Shown here piece after piece: positions 1-10,875 of a stretch of DNA of 60,000 nt (its first letter is position 1; each line of letters starts with the position of its first letter). The DNA is from Bolinopsis microptera. Taxonomy: Eukaryota; Ctenophora; Tentaculata; Lobata; Bolinopsidae. A program made the translations under genes and the position numbers. Below the pieces are notes generated by a model that saw only the letters and a list, made by a program, of their open reading frames with translations, did no database searches and was not told the origin of the DNA. The DNA lies in contig NC_087077.1 in NCBI RefSeq assembly GCF_026151205.1, forward strand, positions 3,040,001 through 3,100,000, read 5' to 3'.

Positions 1-1067
1 AGAAAGGAATGATGATTTCAACTCCACTAGTGAGCACAGAGGAGTTTAACAACAGATTGAAAGTACAATCTACCGGGTCTATTCAGCTAAAACGGGCTCT
101 CGAAGCATCTCCAAAACCATCAGAGTCATCCCAAAGCTCTAAACGTGCGAGATTAGAAAAGCTAGATATGACTTCTTGTAAAACTTTTTTCAAAAAACAT
201 GTTGAAGCTCCGAAGCTAGGCAGCGGCCTTTCATCGGGAGGATTTATAAACTTAAACACTGACGGAAAAAAGGCTAGTATGAAAGCTAAAGCTATTTCTC
301 TGGCGAAAAAAGGAGCATTTACCGCTAAGATTCCGGGTAGAAAACGGCACGAACTTACTCCTGATGAGAGAAGACGGATGAAGGAGAGGTCCCTGGGCCT
401 GGAAAAGGAGCCCCCTCCAAAAGAGGAGATTATTCTAAATAGTGCTTCAGATATGTTATGTTCTAAAGGTCCAATAGTGACCAAAAGAACTGCAAGTAGT
501 GCACGGCAAGATAAAGAAAATAAATCCCGTAAAAGTATTAATGGTAAATCAAAGGAAAGTGAACCTGTAGCGAGAAAAGGTATTTTATCTGCCGCATTTG
601 GTTCTATTGACACTGAATCAATCGAGGGAAAGAGAATCATGAAGGCCCAGTCAATGAACGTGGGTGTTATCCGAGAGCAAGAAATCGAAAGGACAACAGA
701 CTATTTCAATGCCATGGAAAAATTCGAACACAACGAAGAAAAGCTGCTGAGCATCAAGGAGATCAAGGTCACTGTTTACATCTGTAGGACCTGCAACACG
801 GCCACTTCCAAGCAACTTCCTAAGTGCATAGAAGAGAAACATCCCGTTAAAAAGGGACCAGCTGTTAAGAAGTTCTTCAAATGTGGGGGCTGTTCCCAGA
901 GGACAGATGTAGTGGGCATGCCGTACCCAGATCACAGCTGTATGAAGTGTGGCAAGTCCGCGTGGGTCAAGTGTAGTATGTATCATGAGAAGAAGGGGGT
1001 GAAGTTGGAGAGTGAGAGGTTGGTTGTAAGAGCTGAAGATGTTGAAATTAGAGAGAAATTTGCATAG
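1..1067 (+). CDS. MCM10: MCM10, C-terminal part (5' end outside window)
   Basis: MCM10 is a nuclear replication-initiation protein that binds DNA, polymerase alpha and the CMG helicase. The frame is open from the left edge of the window, so the methionine at base 9 is probably internal and the true start lies upstream. The 352 visible residues comprise a basic, low-complexity linker (about 1-215), an acidic/charged helix (about 220-255), and the family's C-terminal zinc domain. Zinc ligands are visible as C259-x2-C262, C273 and H278, then C292-x2-C295 and C311-x2-C314. The conserved OB-fold and first zinc finger of the internal domain are not in the window. The stop is TAG at 1065-1067. The C-terminal exon is unbroken, without introns or frameshifts. 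The zinc-ribbon spacing and the helix before it match the vertebrate C-terminal domain, so the assignment is firm; I have not run an alignment. Confidence 0.9.
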   Translation, partial: KGMMISTPLVSTEEFNNRLKVQSTGSIQLKRALEASPKPSESSQSSKRARLEKLDMTSCKTFFKKHVEAPKLGSGLSSGGFINLNTDGKKASMKAKAISLAKKGAFTAKIPGRKRHELTPDERRRMKERSLGLEKEPPPKEEIILNSASDMLCSKGPIVTKRTASSARQDKENKSRKSINGKSKESEPVARKGILSAAFGSIDTESIEGKRIMKAQSMNVGVIREQEIERTTDYFNAMEKFEHNEEKLLSIKEIKVTVYICRTCNTATSKQLPKCIEEKHPVKKGPAVKKFFKCGGCSQRTDVVGMPYPDHSCMKCGKSAWVKCSMYHEKKGVKLESERLVVRAEDVEIREKFA

Positions 1068-1422
1068 GTTGAGCAACTTGGAAATGTGTATGGTGAAATA
1101 CCGTGGTTGTATAGAATTTGTAGTCGTCATTGAGTGATTGCCAATGCTACTTTTGCTTTTGGTTTGTTATCATCGCATGGTATATAAAATGATGTGACCT
1201 GTTAAGTTGGTCGTATTTGACGGGCGGGGTTAAAGTTTTAAATTGTTTTAGTATTGCGTTTTGTTGACAGTTTTAATTTTTGAATACGTATTGACTTAAT
1301 TTCTAACGCCAATGATTATGCTTTTGTTTTACTCTGAAGATTACACAATCATTACATTAGTTTCAAGACTATTGTTTAAAGTTGCCGCCTTTTTCTGCTA
1401 TGGCAGTCAATTTGACTTCCAG

Positions 1423-1428
1423 AATAAA
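1423..1428 (+). promoter_or_regulatory. Possible MCM10 polyadenylation signal (AATAAA)
   Basis: A canonical AATAAA hexamer lies about 355 bases after the MCM10 stop codon and before the next gene's start at 1597. Position and orientation fit a 3' end signal, but AATAAA is common in AT-rich DNA and no transcript evidence is available. Confidence 0.35.
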
Positions 1429-1596
1429 CAAATTAATCAAAATTTACACACCGCAGCCCAGATGATAACTAATTGGCTGCTGTAATTTCTTATCTACTCA
1501 AACCTTCATTCTGTGTGTACATTAACACACATTTTAAAATCTATTATCTGTTTACAAAAAGTAAAAGTAACCCTCTTTATTACCAAGGTACCAGCC

Positions 1597-4500
1597 ATGC
1601 TCTGTAGAATTGTAAAACGAAGATGTACCAGACTAGGCAGTCTAATTTGTAACCAACTATCAGATCTGTCGTTTGTAAAGAGGGGACCTGATGCGAGATT
1701 CACTCCTTTACCCTTATTTTCAGGTTAGACGGTTAATTGATTGTTTTCTTCTCACAATTTAGTTTTGAAAAGCAGTAAAAACCTGTTGGAATTCTACGTG
1801 TCATAGGTTTAACAGCTATATATCACATGCCAAAACTCAAAAGCTGCTCGAGCAATTCTGTCACTCAACGACGCTTAGAAACAGTGAGATCAGTAGATAT
1901 AATGCACGCGTTGTCTTCTGTACAGCTCAGTAGAACTGTCTGACCACACCCCTGTTTCCTCAGAAGTGGGAGGAAATGTAGTTCCTGGTTTGCAGTCAGC
2001 AGGTAAGGGGCACTACTACCACGTAACCGGACAGTACTACGATCACGATCCTACTCTCATACGGAATATCGTCATGAAGGTCAGTAATCGTCTTTTGTTT
2101 TTCTCTTTTGTTTTTCTCTTTGTTAGATTTTTATTCGTAGCTCGATATTCTTTAATTTTTCTTGAGTTTCTTGAGCCACGTCTTAAATAATTCCTGTTAA
2201 GTCACACGCAGTGACTAGGTTAGATTCTATGATATACCATTTTGGATATCATGACTTGACACTCATCAAATCGTTTCAGATTGGCGAGAACTTTGAGCCG
2301 AAAGTTATTTTGGATGCTGCGTGTTCTGACTCGGAGATTAAAATATTGACAAACCTTTTAGTTGATAGTTTGGAATGCAGGTAAACTCACGATTGTTGTT
2401 AAATTTGTTTGTCATGAAGATATATAATATAACGATAAAACTTTAAACTGTAATGCAAAAACGCCTAAGTTGACGATAATAAAACTTACAACAAACGAAA
2501 ACTAATCTTAGTATCGACATGTAAATTTAATACCATTACTTTGTAGGAACATAAGTTCGGGTGAGGTTGATAGTATCGGGTCGGAAGATTGGAACTATGG
2601 CTACGTTCTGGAACCTTCCTTTACTATCTTCTCAAATGACGACATAGTTTTACAACAGAACGACCAGGTAACCACATTTACTGACCCTTTATTAGTTTAC
2701 CTTGAAAAATCAAATTCCTACTGCTCGTACAGTCGACACCTTTTTGTTATGATATTAATGATTATATGCTATAAAGTTAATTTAACATGGGATGATCTCA
2801 CCTGAACAGGGTTAGATAATTTATGACCTACTTTGGCTGAAGTCCAAGTTATCGACTTGACATGCGTCATAACGTATGACACATGTTTTGTAGCATTGAT
2901 AATGTGCACAATTTCCGTGCCTCTGGGTTAGAGATAATCTAGCCTGTTGTGCACTCTCCTTATCTTAATTATATGGCTTATCTTAATTATATGGTTGGCG
3001 AGATAATGTGCCCTCTGATTTAATACAATCAATAATCCTAAATAACTTATTTCTGTTTACATTTTTATCGGACGTTTGATATTATGGTCATATGTCGTTT
3101 ATTGTTAATTAACACCTATACATTATAGTAGTATATTGACATCCGACTTTTTTTAAGGTCGTTATCTGCTTTAATTATTTTCTTTTGACCATGAACTCTA
3201 TCTCAGAATAAAGATTTGATGCAGTTGAACTCCAGACGAGGATTTCCTATTGGTCAGAAGATATGGATGAAGGATATTGAAAATGTGTTCGTTGATTTGT
3301 CTCCCCGGCCCTGGGCTACTCAAACACTAGGTTGTTAGATAATAGATACCAGAAAGAAGTATTTAAATACTTTATTTAAAAGAGCTATAAAGGCCAACGT
3401 ATGGGTACTGACTTTTGGCCCACCCTTTAGTTGGATAAATTTGACAGAGTTTACCCTCCGCAACAAAATCGTTTAAGAAGCTGATGTCTGCGGCCTAACC
3501 ATTGACAGTTTTATGAAATTTTTAGAATTTTGACAGAATTAAATCTGCTTTCCACAAATTTAAAGCAAATTAAGATACCCTCCATGAGTTATAAGGTATA
3601 CAATGTATACAATATAACTCTCTCTCTCTCTCTCTCTGTTCTGGTCAACGGTTTCTGGCCTCTTACGATAAAGATGGAGGCCTTCTCGCCGTGCCCACAG
3701 AATGCAACTCCTGCTAGCTGCATTCCAGGACTCCCAAAGTATATACGAAATCATAAAATAATAAATATCAATGCAACAGACCTCTGGAGTCTTGAAGCTG
3801 TCACTACCTGTCTCAGAGCAAACCCACTTCGGTTGTGGTACTTCGGTGGGCAGACAAGGGACTTCCGAGCCAGGTCATCTCCTGGAATTGGTGCTATTAT
3901 TAGTTTTCCTGGGAGTGGGTTATTTCCTGATGTTGTTTTCCTGAAATTGTGTTATTTCCTGGTGTTAAACAATATAACTCATGGAGGGTATTTTATATAC
4001 ATTGGCAGGTATACGGACGCTATCAGAACAGATAACACTTCTCACGAACGAGCGGGATTTTGTAACACGTGACTCGGATGAAGACGGTGAACCCTCTTAC
4101 GAGGAACTGGGAGAAATCATGATGAACACTGGTAAATTCTTTATCTTTTAATCTGCGTTATCTTTCATATTGTTTCCGCGCGATTCCTTTATAGTTTATT
4201 CCCTTCGAAATCCTGATTTTCGACCCTATCCACCTACTCTCGATTCGAAATTGGTGAATAATGTTTATTCCAATCTGAAGGCTGTAGGGCAATTCGCAGT
4301 GAATCATTGCAAGGGGTAACGGTATTCATGGTAATTAATCAGTATTTGGTATTTTGGTTTTGGTTTTGGTCTACCCCCAGAAATATTGGGCAGTATCCAA
4401 GTAGCGCGACATGTGTTCCCGAACAGGTGTTTTCTAATAGGGTTAGGGTTAGGATTAAGGTTAGGGTTAACCTTAACCTTAACCCTAGCCCTAACCCCGA

Positions 4501-4823
4501 CCCTAACCCTAACCCTAACAAACCTGGGAACATGTCGGGCTACTTGGGATACTACCAAATATTGGACGTTATGTACACTATTTCATCCGGTCCAGCTCAC
4601 TCATTTATAATTAATATACATATTTTCAGAATGGATAGTGAAAGCTGCCGCACAGCTTGTGTACGTATCAACTAAAAACCGCTTTAAGAACGCCAATATA
4701 CCGCTATATGTCCCGCGAGTGGTACAGGCAGATTTGAACCCATGGGTTGCCATGAGAAACAGTTTGTGGCAAAATGAAGTACCCGATAAGTTACAGAATT
4801 CCCAAAATAGTTACACCCCTTGA
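1597..4823 (+). CDS. Unrecognised ~301-residue protein, seven exons, presequence-like N-terminus
   Basis: Exons: 1597-1723, 1964-2079, 2280-2380, 2547-2667, 3207-3330, 4009-4131, 4630-4823. All introns are GT-AG and every junction keeps phase, giving 906 coding bases ending in TGA. The ATG at 1597 begins a basic, acid-free stretch (MLCRIVKRRCTRLGSL) typical of mitochondrial import signals; mitochondrial location is an inference. The body has an aromatic-rich segment near residues 55-70 (GHYYHVTGQYYDHDP), a mixed acidic middle (WNYGYVLEPSFTIF), an acidic loop (DSDEDGEPSYEE) and a C-terminal segment containing NPWVAMRNSLW. I do not recognise a family; a mitochondrial ribosomal or assembly protein is possible but unproven. 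It starts about 530 bases after MCM10 on the same strand. Intron 5 carries a small MITE and intron 6 a telomere-like palindrome. Consistent phasing over six introns makes the gene itself likely real. Confidence 0.75.
3578..3988. mobile_element. MITE with 15-bp terminal inverted repeats and TA target duplication
   Basis: CCCTCCATGAGTTAT at 3578-3592 recurs as its exact reverse complement ending at 3988, and both ends are flanked by TA (3576-3577 and 3989-3990). The TA duplication suggests mobilisation by a Tc1/mariner-type transposase. The 411-bp interior has a short (CT)n tract and no transposase. It sits wholly within intron 5 of the 1597-4823 gene, ending about 20 bases before exon 6. Confidence 0.7.
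4382..4565. repeat. Palindromic element with a head-to-head telomere-like core
   Basis: The core (about 4437-4520) reads as degenerate TTAGGG repeats on the left and CCCTAA repeats on the right, meeting near 4470. Imperfect inverted arms of about 45 bp flank it (about 4382-4428 and 4519-4565; shared elements include AATATT, GTATC, CAAGTAG and the GACATG/TTCCC blocks). The arms make a fold-back or MITE-like element more likely than a chromosome-end fusion. It lies in intron 6 of the 1597-4823 gene. Confidence 0.7.
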
Positions 4824-6263
4824 GTTAATTATTAATTAACAAATTGTTATAGTTAAATAATAACATGAGAGAGTTATTTATGACTTTATAATGCCGTTTC
4901 GTTCTGTTAATATTGTTTATGGATCATTTTTCATTGGGATACCAGCTGTCGACTACAATGTTATATTTTGCACAATTTTATAAATTATTGATTTTGAGGA
5001 CTCACCATATGCATAGTATTCTTATTTTTAACGTTGCTGTCAACTTTGATGTCGCATCTTTTGGGCGATGATACTAAATTTGATCAAACCTGTATTTTAC
5101 ATTTGGAAAGGTCTTCCGTAATCACGGGTGATACATACTTAACACATTACGTTAGTACCCTACTCAAGCTAGCAATTTGTAACTTACTTACTTTACTTAG
5201 GATGGTTAATTATAATTGACACTTCTGTGGCACTGACACTCCCCTGGGCTTCTCCCCCGGCTACGTAAGTGTTAATTATTAATTTGCTTGGGTTTCGTTT
5301 TAGATAGGATTTAGGTTATTTTAATGCGTGATAAGATATTTGATCATCAACAATCCAACTGAGCTTTAAAGTTTAATCACGTACCATTGACTCATTCAGA
5401 CCAAACAAACCAAAAACTAAAGTTCAGACCCAAATCACTATATTCCAAAGGCTTCCAAGATTTCAAAAGGTTGCATTTAGTTACTGACATTAAATTTAGC
5501 AAAATTTCTACACGAAACATGACTTTTTTCTGGGTCACATTAAACTTGATCGGGTATCCCGCACCCGGCGCAACAATATGGCACAGGGTGACATTTTTTG
5601 TATGGGGCGATTGCGGTGCAATTCCAAACAAACAATACTGTAACGCGCGTTGACATTTAGCTATACAACCAATCACCCGCACTACATTGCACGTACGGTC
5701 TTGCGTGGCGACTGGTAGATTTTACAAAATTTAAATTGTGAAATAATAACCAAGCGACGTTGTATCACATTTTGTCACGTGATAAGAGATTACTGCAAAA
5801 CGTGTGTATATTATCCGGCGGGAGATCAGGCTACTACAGAGGTGTATGCTGAATATGTCAGCGTAGTATTGTTATGTTCAGTTTCGAAAGAATTAAACAG
5901 CTCTAAATTAGATAACTGCGATTAGGTAATCTGAAGGTCTGACAGTTGACATGACTGAGCTTTTATTCAAATTACATTTCTCTCCGTACCATTGACGGTT
6001 CAGTTAAATTTATAACTTTCAATAAAGCGACATAAGAAGAAACAGATTCTAACGGTCCCAATATTGGTCTTTCGAACTAATTATTTGTGATACGAACTCT
6101 GTCTGGAGACTGTGGAGTGTGGACTGCTTTAAGATTAAGTTTGGCTCATTATATCTCCACGCATATTCGTTGGTACATATTACAAATACACTTGCGATTA
6201 ATAAATCAAGAGTCTAATAATATGTTCTTAAGTAACATTTCTTGGAACAAGCTGTACCCCCAG

Positions 6264-6299
<36 letters not shown>
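6264..6299 (+). repeat. Poly-C homopolymer, 36 bases
   Basis: An uninterrupted run of C follows CCCCCAG. Its length in this assembly may be unreliable, because homopolymers are poorly resolved by most sequencing methods. Confidence 0.95.
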
Positions 6300-7410
6300 T
6301 GGCAATATTACTCTGAAACAATGAAACACATATTCTAGCATTTTTTATGTTAACAACAAATCGAATGTGATTAATATACTATAGTTCAGGAAACAGGAAA
6401 TAAATACTCACCATCCAGGACAAATAAAGAGTAAAAACGATTTAGACAATCTTTTTTCTTTCTACGTTATAAAATACGTCTATTTTCCTTGGGCGAATTT
6501 CCAATAACTTAAAGTGGGCGTGAAAAGCTAACACATCGAACACAATGAGTTAGCGTTCTCACCAAGTTGAGCATGAGCCTCATACCCGACTTGGGTGTGC
6601 CAAATTAATCAACATCATAAAATAACACGCAGTATTTAAGGGATTTTCTTTACTATTATATATCAGCGATGAAATCTTAAAAACAGCAAGAATTTTAATT
6701 ACATACTAAAGAATTGTAATTATTCGAATAAAAATTACTCAATTGTGACCTTGAAATTTAACCGGTTTAGAACGATATAAGACGGATGGGATTAAAAGTT
6801 AACAAAATTACTGAATGATAACAAATACGTGACCCTTTATGTGACTTCACACAAGTTTCCGGCTCAGATTATAAGATTTGCAGTTCAACCTAACGTACTC
6901 TCATACTGTAATGGGTATTTGCAGACTTCAAAGAAAAGTTTTCATCAAATCAGATATTTATGTCGAGGTAGAATTAGTTCGAGAACTTTATTAAGGAATG
7001 ATATTGTTGAACTTTTCTTTCGACCAACTTATTGCCACCATTGGGTTACTTAATAATATGATGAAAGATGAGTCTACATATTAAGATGTCTTACCTAAAC
7101 CCTTTTGAAAATTCCCTCCTCATTTATATGTTCCACAGCAACGGTTGTCCGAGTTAAGGATGATCAGTTTGAATGAACATCTATTTTTTTGCTATAGAAT
7201 GTAACAATGCATATTATATCAATTCTAAAAGTAGGGGTTTTGGCTGAACCCCCAAATCATACGAACTTCTTTATGATGACCAGTAGAGTTCACTGATCTA
7301 AAATACACATCAAAATTTGAAAAATAGTATACTTAAAGTAAACTTATCTCGCGATATTCTGATTCTTTGATGAAATATTTTGTTTGTAGTCCATGGAATA
7401 CCTAAGGAAA

Positions 7411-7560
7411 GTTCACATATTACGTAAGCCTGATCTCGGCCCCAATTCAGACCCCACCCCTTGGTTCCCCTCCGTAAACCACTTTAAACAAGGGCAATTG
7501 TTTAGAAAATACAAGCTTTTCCAAACTCCCTCCCTAACTTTGCTCACGTAATATGTGGTT
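7411..7560. mobile_element. Short palindromic MITE-like element
   Basis: CACATATTACGTAAGC on the left mirrors GCTCACGTAATATGTG on the right, about 140 bp apart, giving imperfect terminal inverted repeats of about 16 bp around a C-rich interior. There is no coding potential and the target duplication is not clear. Confidence 0.45.
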
Positions 7561-8128
7561 GATCCCTTAATATCAATGTGCACAGCACATTTGACTTTGC
7601 AGCATGTATTACGATAGATAACTCCTAATAGAATGGTAGAAAAAAATCCAGCAGCGTAAATGAGTCTATGTTGATCTGTAAAGTTTTACTTCATGGAAGG
7701 AACTATTTACACTGCTGGACTATAGTATTCTTCATTGAAGAATACTCTTAATTAATTTCAGTGTTCCTCCTGATCTTATGACTGTGGCGTTTGAAAATGA
7801 CAGTTTATAAGTTATATAACCCTATAGTACAATCACGATACAAATTGTTTACGATACAACGACTTAATATGTTATTCAGTTCTGACTCTAGTGAGCGAAT
7901 CCTTGAAGCGAGGCAAGTGGACGGCCCTCAGAGGCCGGACTCTCTTCGCTAAGATGAGAAATGATAAATATCAAGTATAGATACCTTCTTGCCTCGCTAT
8001 CCTATATATATAGTCTTTCAGTCGTTCAGTTCGTGCAAATGTATCAGCTATAGTGCACCAGTGGTAACCAGTGGTAACCAGTGTATCTGTGCTTTAGTAA
8101 AGTTCATTTCGAAAGCACCAGCTTGTTT

Positions 8129-10875
8129 TTATCTTTTCTTAAATCCTATGTAGACACCATCCTTAGGCTTTGAGGTTACCACAGTTTTCATAGCAATCTC
8201 CTGCATCTCAGGTCTAGGATCTACGAGAGTGAAATCTTTGAATATTCTGCTAATCATCACCTTCATTTCGAGCATGGCGAAGTGTTTTCCGATACACGAC
8301 CGGGGGCCAGCCATAAATGGCATATAGGTGAAGGGTTTTATTCGTGGGGCGTCCGGGCTAAATCTGTCGGGGTCGAATTTCATGGGATCAGGCCAAATGT
8401 CGGCTCTTCGTTGTACGATTTCTTCGCTCATCATGATGTGGGCCTCTGCAAAACAAAGATTGTTATTTAAGTTAATAAATTTTGACTTTTTGACTGGCTT
8501 TTATGCTTTAATCAATAATCATCACATTCAACCTCCTAAGCCTTGAAAACTTAATTTTGGACTATTGAACTCTAGTAACATTTAGATTTCGCTATTTTTG
8601 CGACGTCGGGAATATATCGCAAAACTCATAGGTACTTTTTATTATCTGTTTTAAAATCGGTGCATTTTCTAAACATTTAAAACTTTAGATAGAAATGGTT
8701 CTTGAATTCATCATTGTTTGACCAAAGCTCTCACATAGTTTGCCGTCCTTTCCTTTTTAATGCCTACCAGCTACCTGCTGATGAAATCATGTCTCCTAAT
8801 AGATTTCTGTTTATTGTACGTGACGGACTAAATACTTTGAATAGGAACAAGATGTTATATTTTTGAAGACATGCTGCTTGTAGCTTAGCTTAATATGACA
8901 TGTTAGTGCAGAGTTTGCCGTCGAGTTTCCACCGTACGTGGCATAATATACGACCAGATAGGCCTATTACATGTGATCACACCATTAAATATTAAAGTTA
9001 ACGGTGTCCTCAGTAATTTTTAGGCACCCAGAAACAATAACATAGTTTGAATGGTAAAACTAATCTTCTAGGTATAATCGCCCAGATCGTCAGTTGAAAA
9101 ACTGCCCCCGTTTACAATTAGATTAGGACCACAAAACTAGTAAAATTGTTAGAATAAGCCGGTAGTTGAAGTTCCTCTTACTTATACCCTCTCCAGTATA
9201 TTACAAAATTTTAAGAACTTTCCACTCGCCAAGAATTAAGGAGTCAGAGGAGGAGAGTTGACAGATTAGTTGGTAGAGACTAGTGTTAAACGGACAAATA
9301 CTGCTGCACAAATGTTAAATATCTGGTCAAATGAAGTCCTCTGAGAACTTCTGTCTTCCATTATAAGAGGTACTAAAAGTAAAATGTACACAAACCTTTG
9401 GGTATGTACAACCCGTTGACTGTAGCGGCCTCGTTCCAATTCACTCTCAGGGTAGCTTGAGCGGGTGGGTGTATTCTCATCGTCTCCTTGATACACTGTT
9501 CTAAGAACGGTAGTTTGTTGATGTCATCGAATGAGATGCTGTCACCGTCACCAAACGCTTCTTCCACCTGATGAGGGTGGTTACTAGTGGTAACTAGTGG
9601 TAACTAGTGGTTACTAGGTGGTAACTAGTGGTTACTAGTGGTAACTAGGTGGTCATTATATGTTAGAATATCGAATCGTTCTTGAAGCTAAACCTACAGT
9701 TGGCAATAGTTAGGGATTAGGTGTATTGGAAAGTTTTGATTTGTCGGAGTTCATTAATGTTAAGTTGTGGCTAGAAGTGGTGATGGTTCTGTCACCTGTA
9801 CCGTCTGTACAACTGATACCACTCAGAAGTTGAAACTAAATGCTTACCTCAGCTTGAACTTTGGCAGATATTTCCGGGTTTTTCATCAAGTACCATAAAA
9901 CAAGTGCCATGACTATAGCCGAGGTTTCTGTCCCTGCCACCACGAACACGAAGAAGTCGTCCACAACGTCTTCAATATCCAGCTTATCTTGGTAGGAGTT
10001 CCCTTTAATGATGTAGTGGAGCATATCTTTGGTGTTATCAGTATTTTTCTTGTCGGATTCTATTTTAGCTTTAAGATGCTTTCTTAGGGAGGATCTGATC
10101 ATGTCAATATGCTTCTTGAGAGCATCTTTCTCTTTTCTGAAGCACCATGGTAGCGCGAACTTCAGGCAGCACTGGAACTGGAGTTGGGTAGCATAAAATA
10201 TGTGTTTGAACGCGTCGGTCAGCAGTACGTCTTTAGAAAATATGATGTCATCATTGAGGTTGAATCCACATCTGCAGATTGCCTCCAAAGCGACTTTGAT
10301 CAAAACCGGGTAGATGTCCAGGTTTTCCTGCTGTTTCGCCTCTTCCAGATACAACGACAGTTTCTTCGCAATATCATTCATTTGTCCGTGTAGGTCCCTT
10401 AGCGAGTTCTTGTGGAAGGCTGCGTCCATGACTCTTCTTTTGTGATACCAGATATCAGACCCGATCTCAGTCACCAGACCTCGCTCCCCGAACACCCTGT
10501 TACCGTTGATAAACGCTATATTGTCCTTCTTTCCTCCCATCTTGAGGAAAATCCTGTGGTTCATCAGTATTTTTGCTGGTATGTCTTGGTTCAATATGAC
10601 CAGAAAGTTGATGTTCATGATGAAGAGCACATAGTTTTCCTCTCCCAACTCCTTGCTGATTTCGTTGATGACATCTGTGAAACAGGTTTCTGGACCAATC
10701 CTATGGCGAGGGGTAGAGCATGTCCTATGAACCACAGTGGTCCTGCTTGTAACTCAGGTCTGGCTATTCGCTCATATTGTTTCCTTTTGAAGTAGAGGGT
10801 TATGTTGAACCAAATGTAGACCAAAAGCAATATGCACAAGACTAGGAGACCGACCAAAAGTATTTTATCTAGCAT
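8129..10875 (-). CDS. Cytochrome P450, CYP46/clan-4-like, with an apparent frameshift
   Basis: A haem-thiolate monooxygenase, probably anchored in the endoplasmic reticulum. Exons on the minus strand: 10875-9848, 9567-9396, 8445-8129; introns are GT-AG and phase is kept. The ATG at 10875 opens a hydrophobic anchor (residues about 6-26) and a basic stop-transfer stretch. Family signatures are present: WYHKRR in helix C, AGTETS in helix I, the K-helix ExxR as ETMR, FDPDRF, and the haem loop FMAGPRSCIG with the axial cysteine. The predicted length is about 505 residues, normal for the family. The K-helix to haem-loop spacing equals that of CYP46 (cholesterol 24-hydroxylase), so a sterol or fatty-acid substrate is plausible but not shown. 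The reading frame slips near 10700, between the proline-rich hinge and helix A; adding one base restores it. This could be an assembly error or a real disabling mutation. Intron 1 holds a minisatellite. Confidence 0.88.
9577..9653. repeat. Minisatellite of ~10-bp units (GGTAACTAGT / GGTTACTAGT)
   Basis: About seven alternating copies of GTGGTAACTA and GTGGTTACTA lie in the first intron of the P450 gene, starting only about 10 bases from the exon 2 acceptor. A related short run (CCAGTGGTAA) occurs at 8059-8083, downstream of the gene. Confidence 0.85.

Larger units (their letters stand above)
4824..8128. other. Intergenic, no gene recognised
   Basis: This AT-rich interval lies between two convergent genes. 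Open frames here are short and show no family signature or chained splice sites. It holds the poly-C tract at 6264-6299 and a short inverted-repeat element at 7411-7560. Confidence 0.5.

Noticed and set aside
83-640. 185-codon minus-strand open frame opposite MCM10
   Set aside because: Shadow of the MCM10 coding frame; no independent features.
3530-4072. 180-codon open frame
   Set aside because: It crosses a MITE, a (CT)n tract and the true exon 6 in the wrong frame; no domain features. It is an accidental opening.
4437-4520. Chromosome fusion scar
   Set aside because: Too short, and enclosed by ~45-bp inverted arms within an intact gene intron; a palindromic element explains it better.
4307-4675. 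Open frames coding for LNLNPNPNP-type repeats
   Set aside because: These are translations of the telomere-like repeat core.
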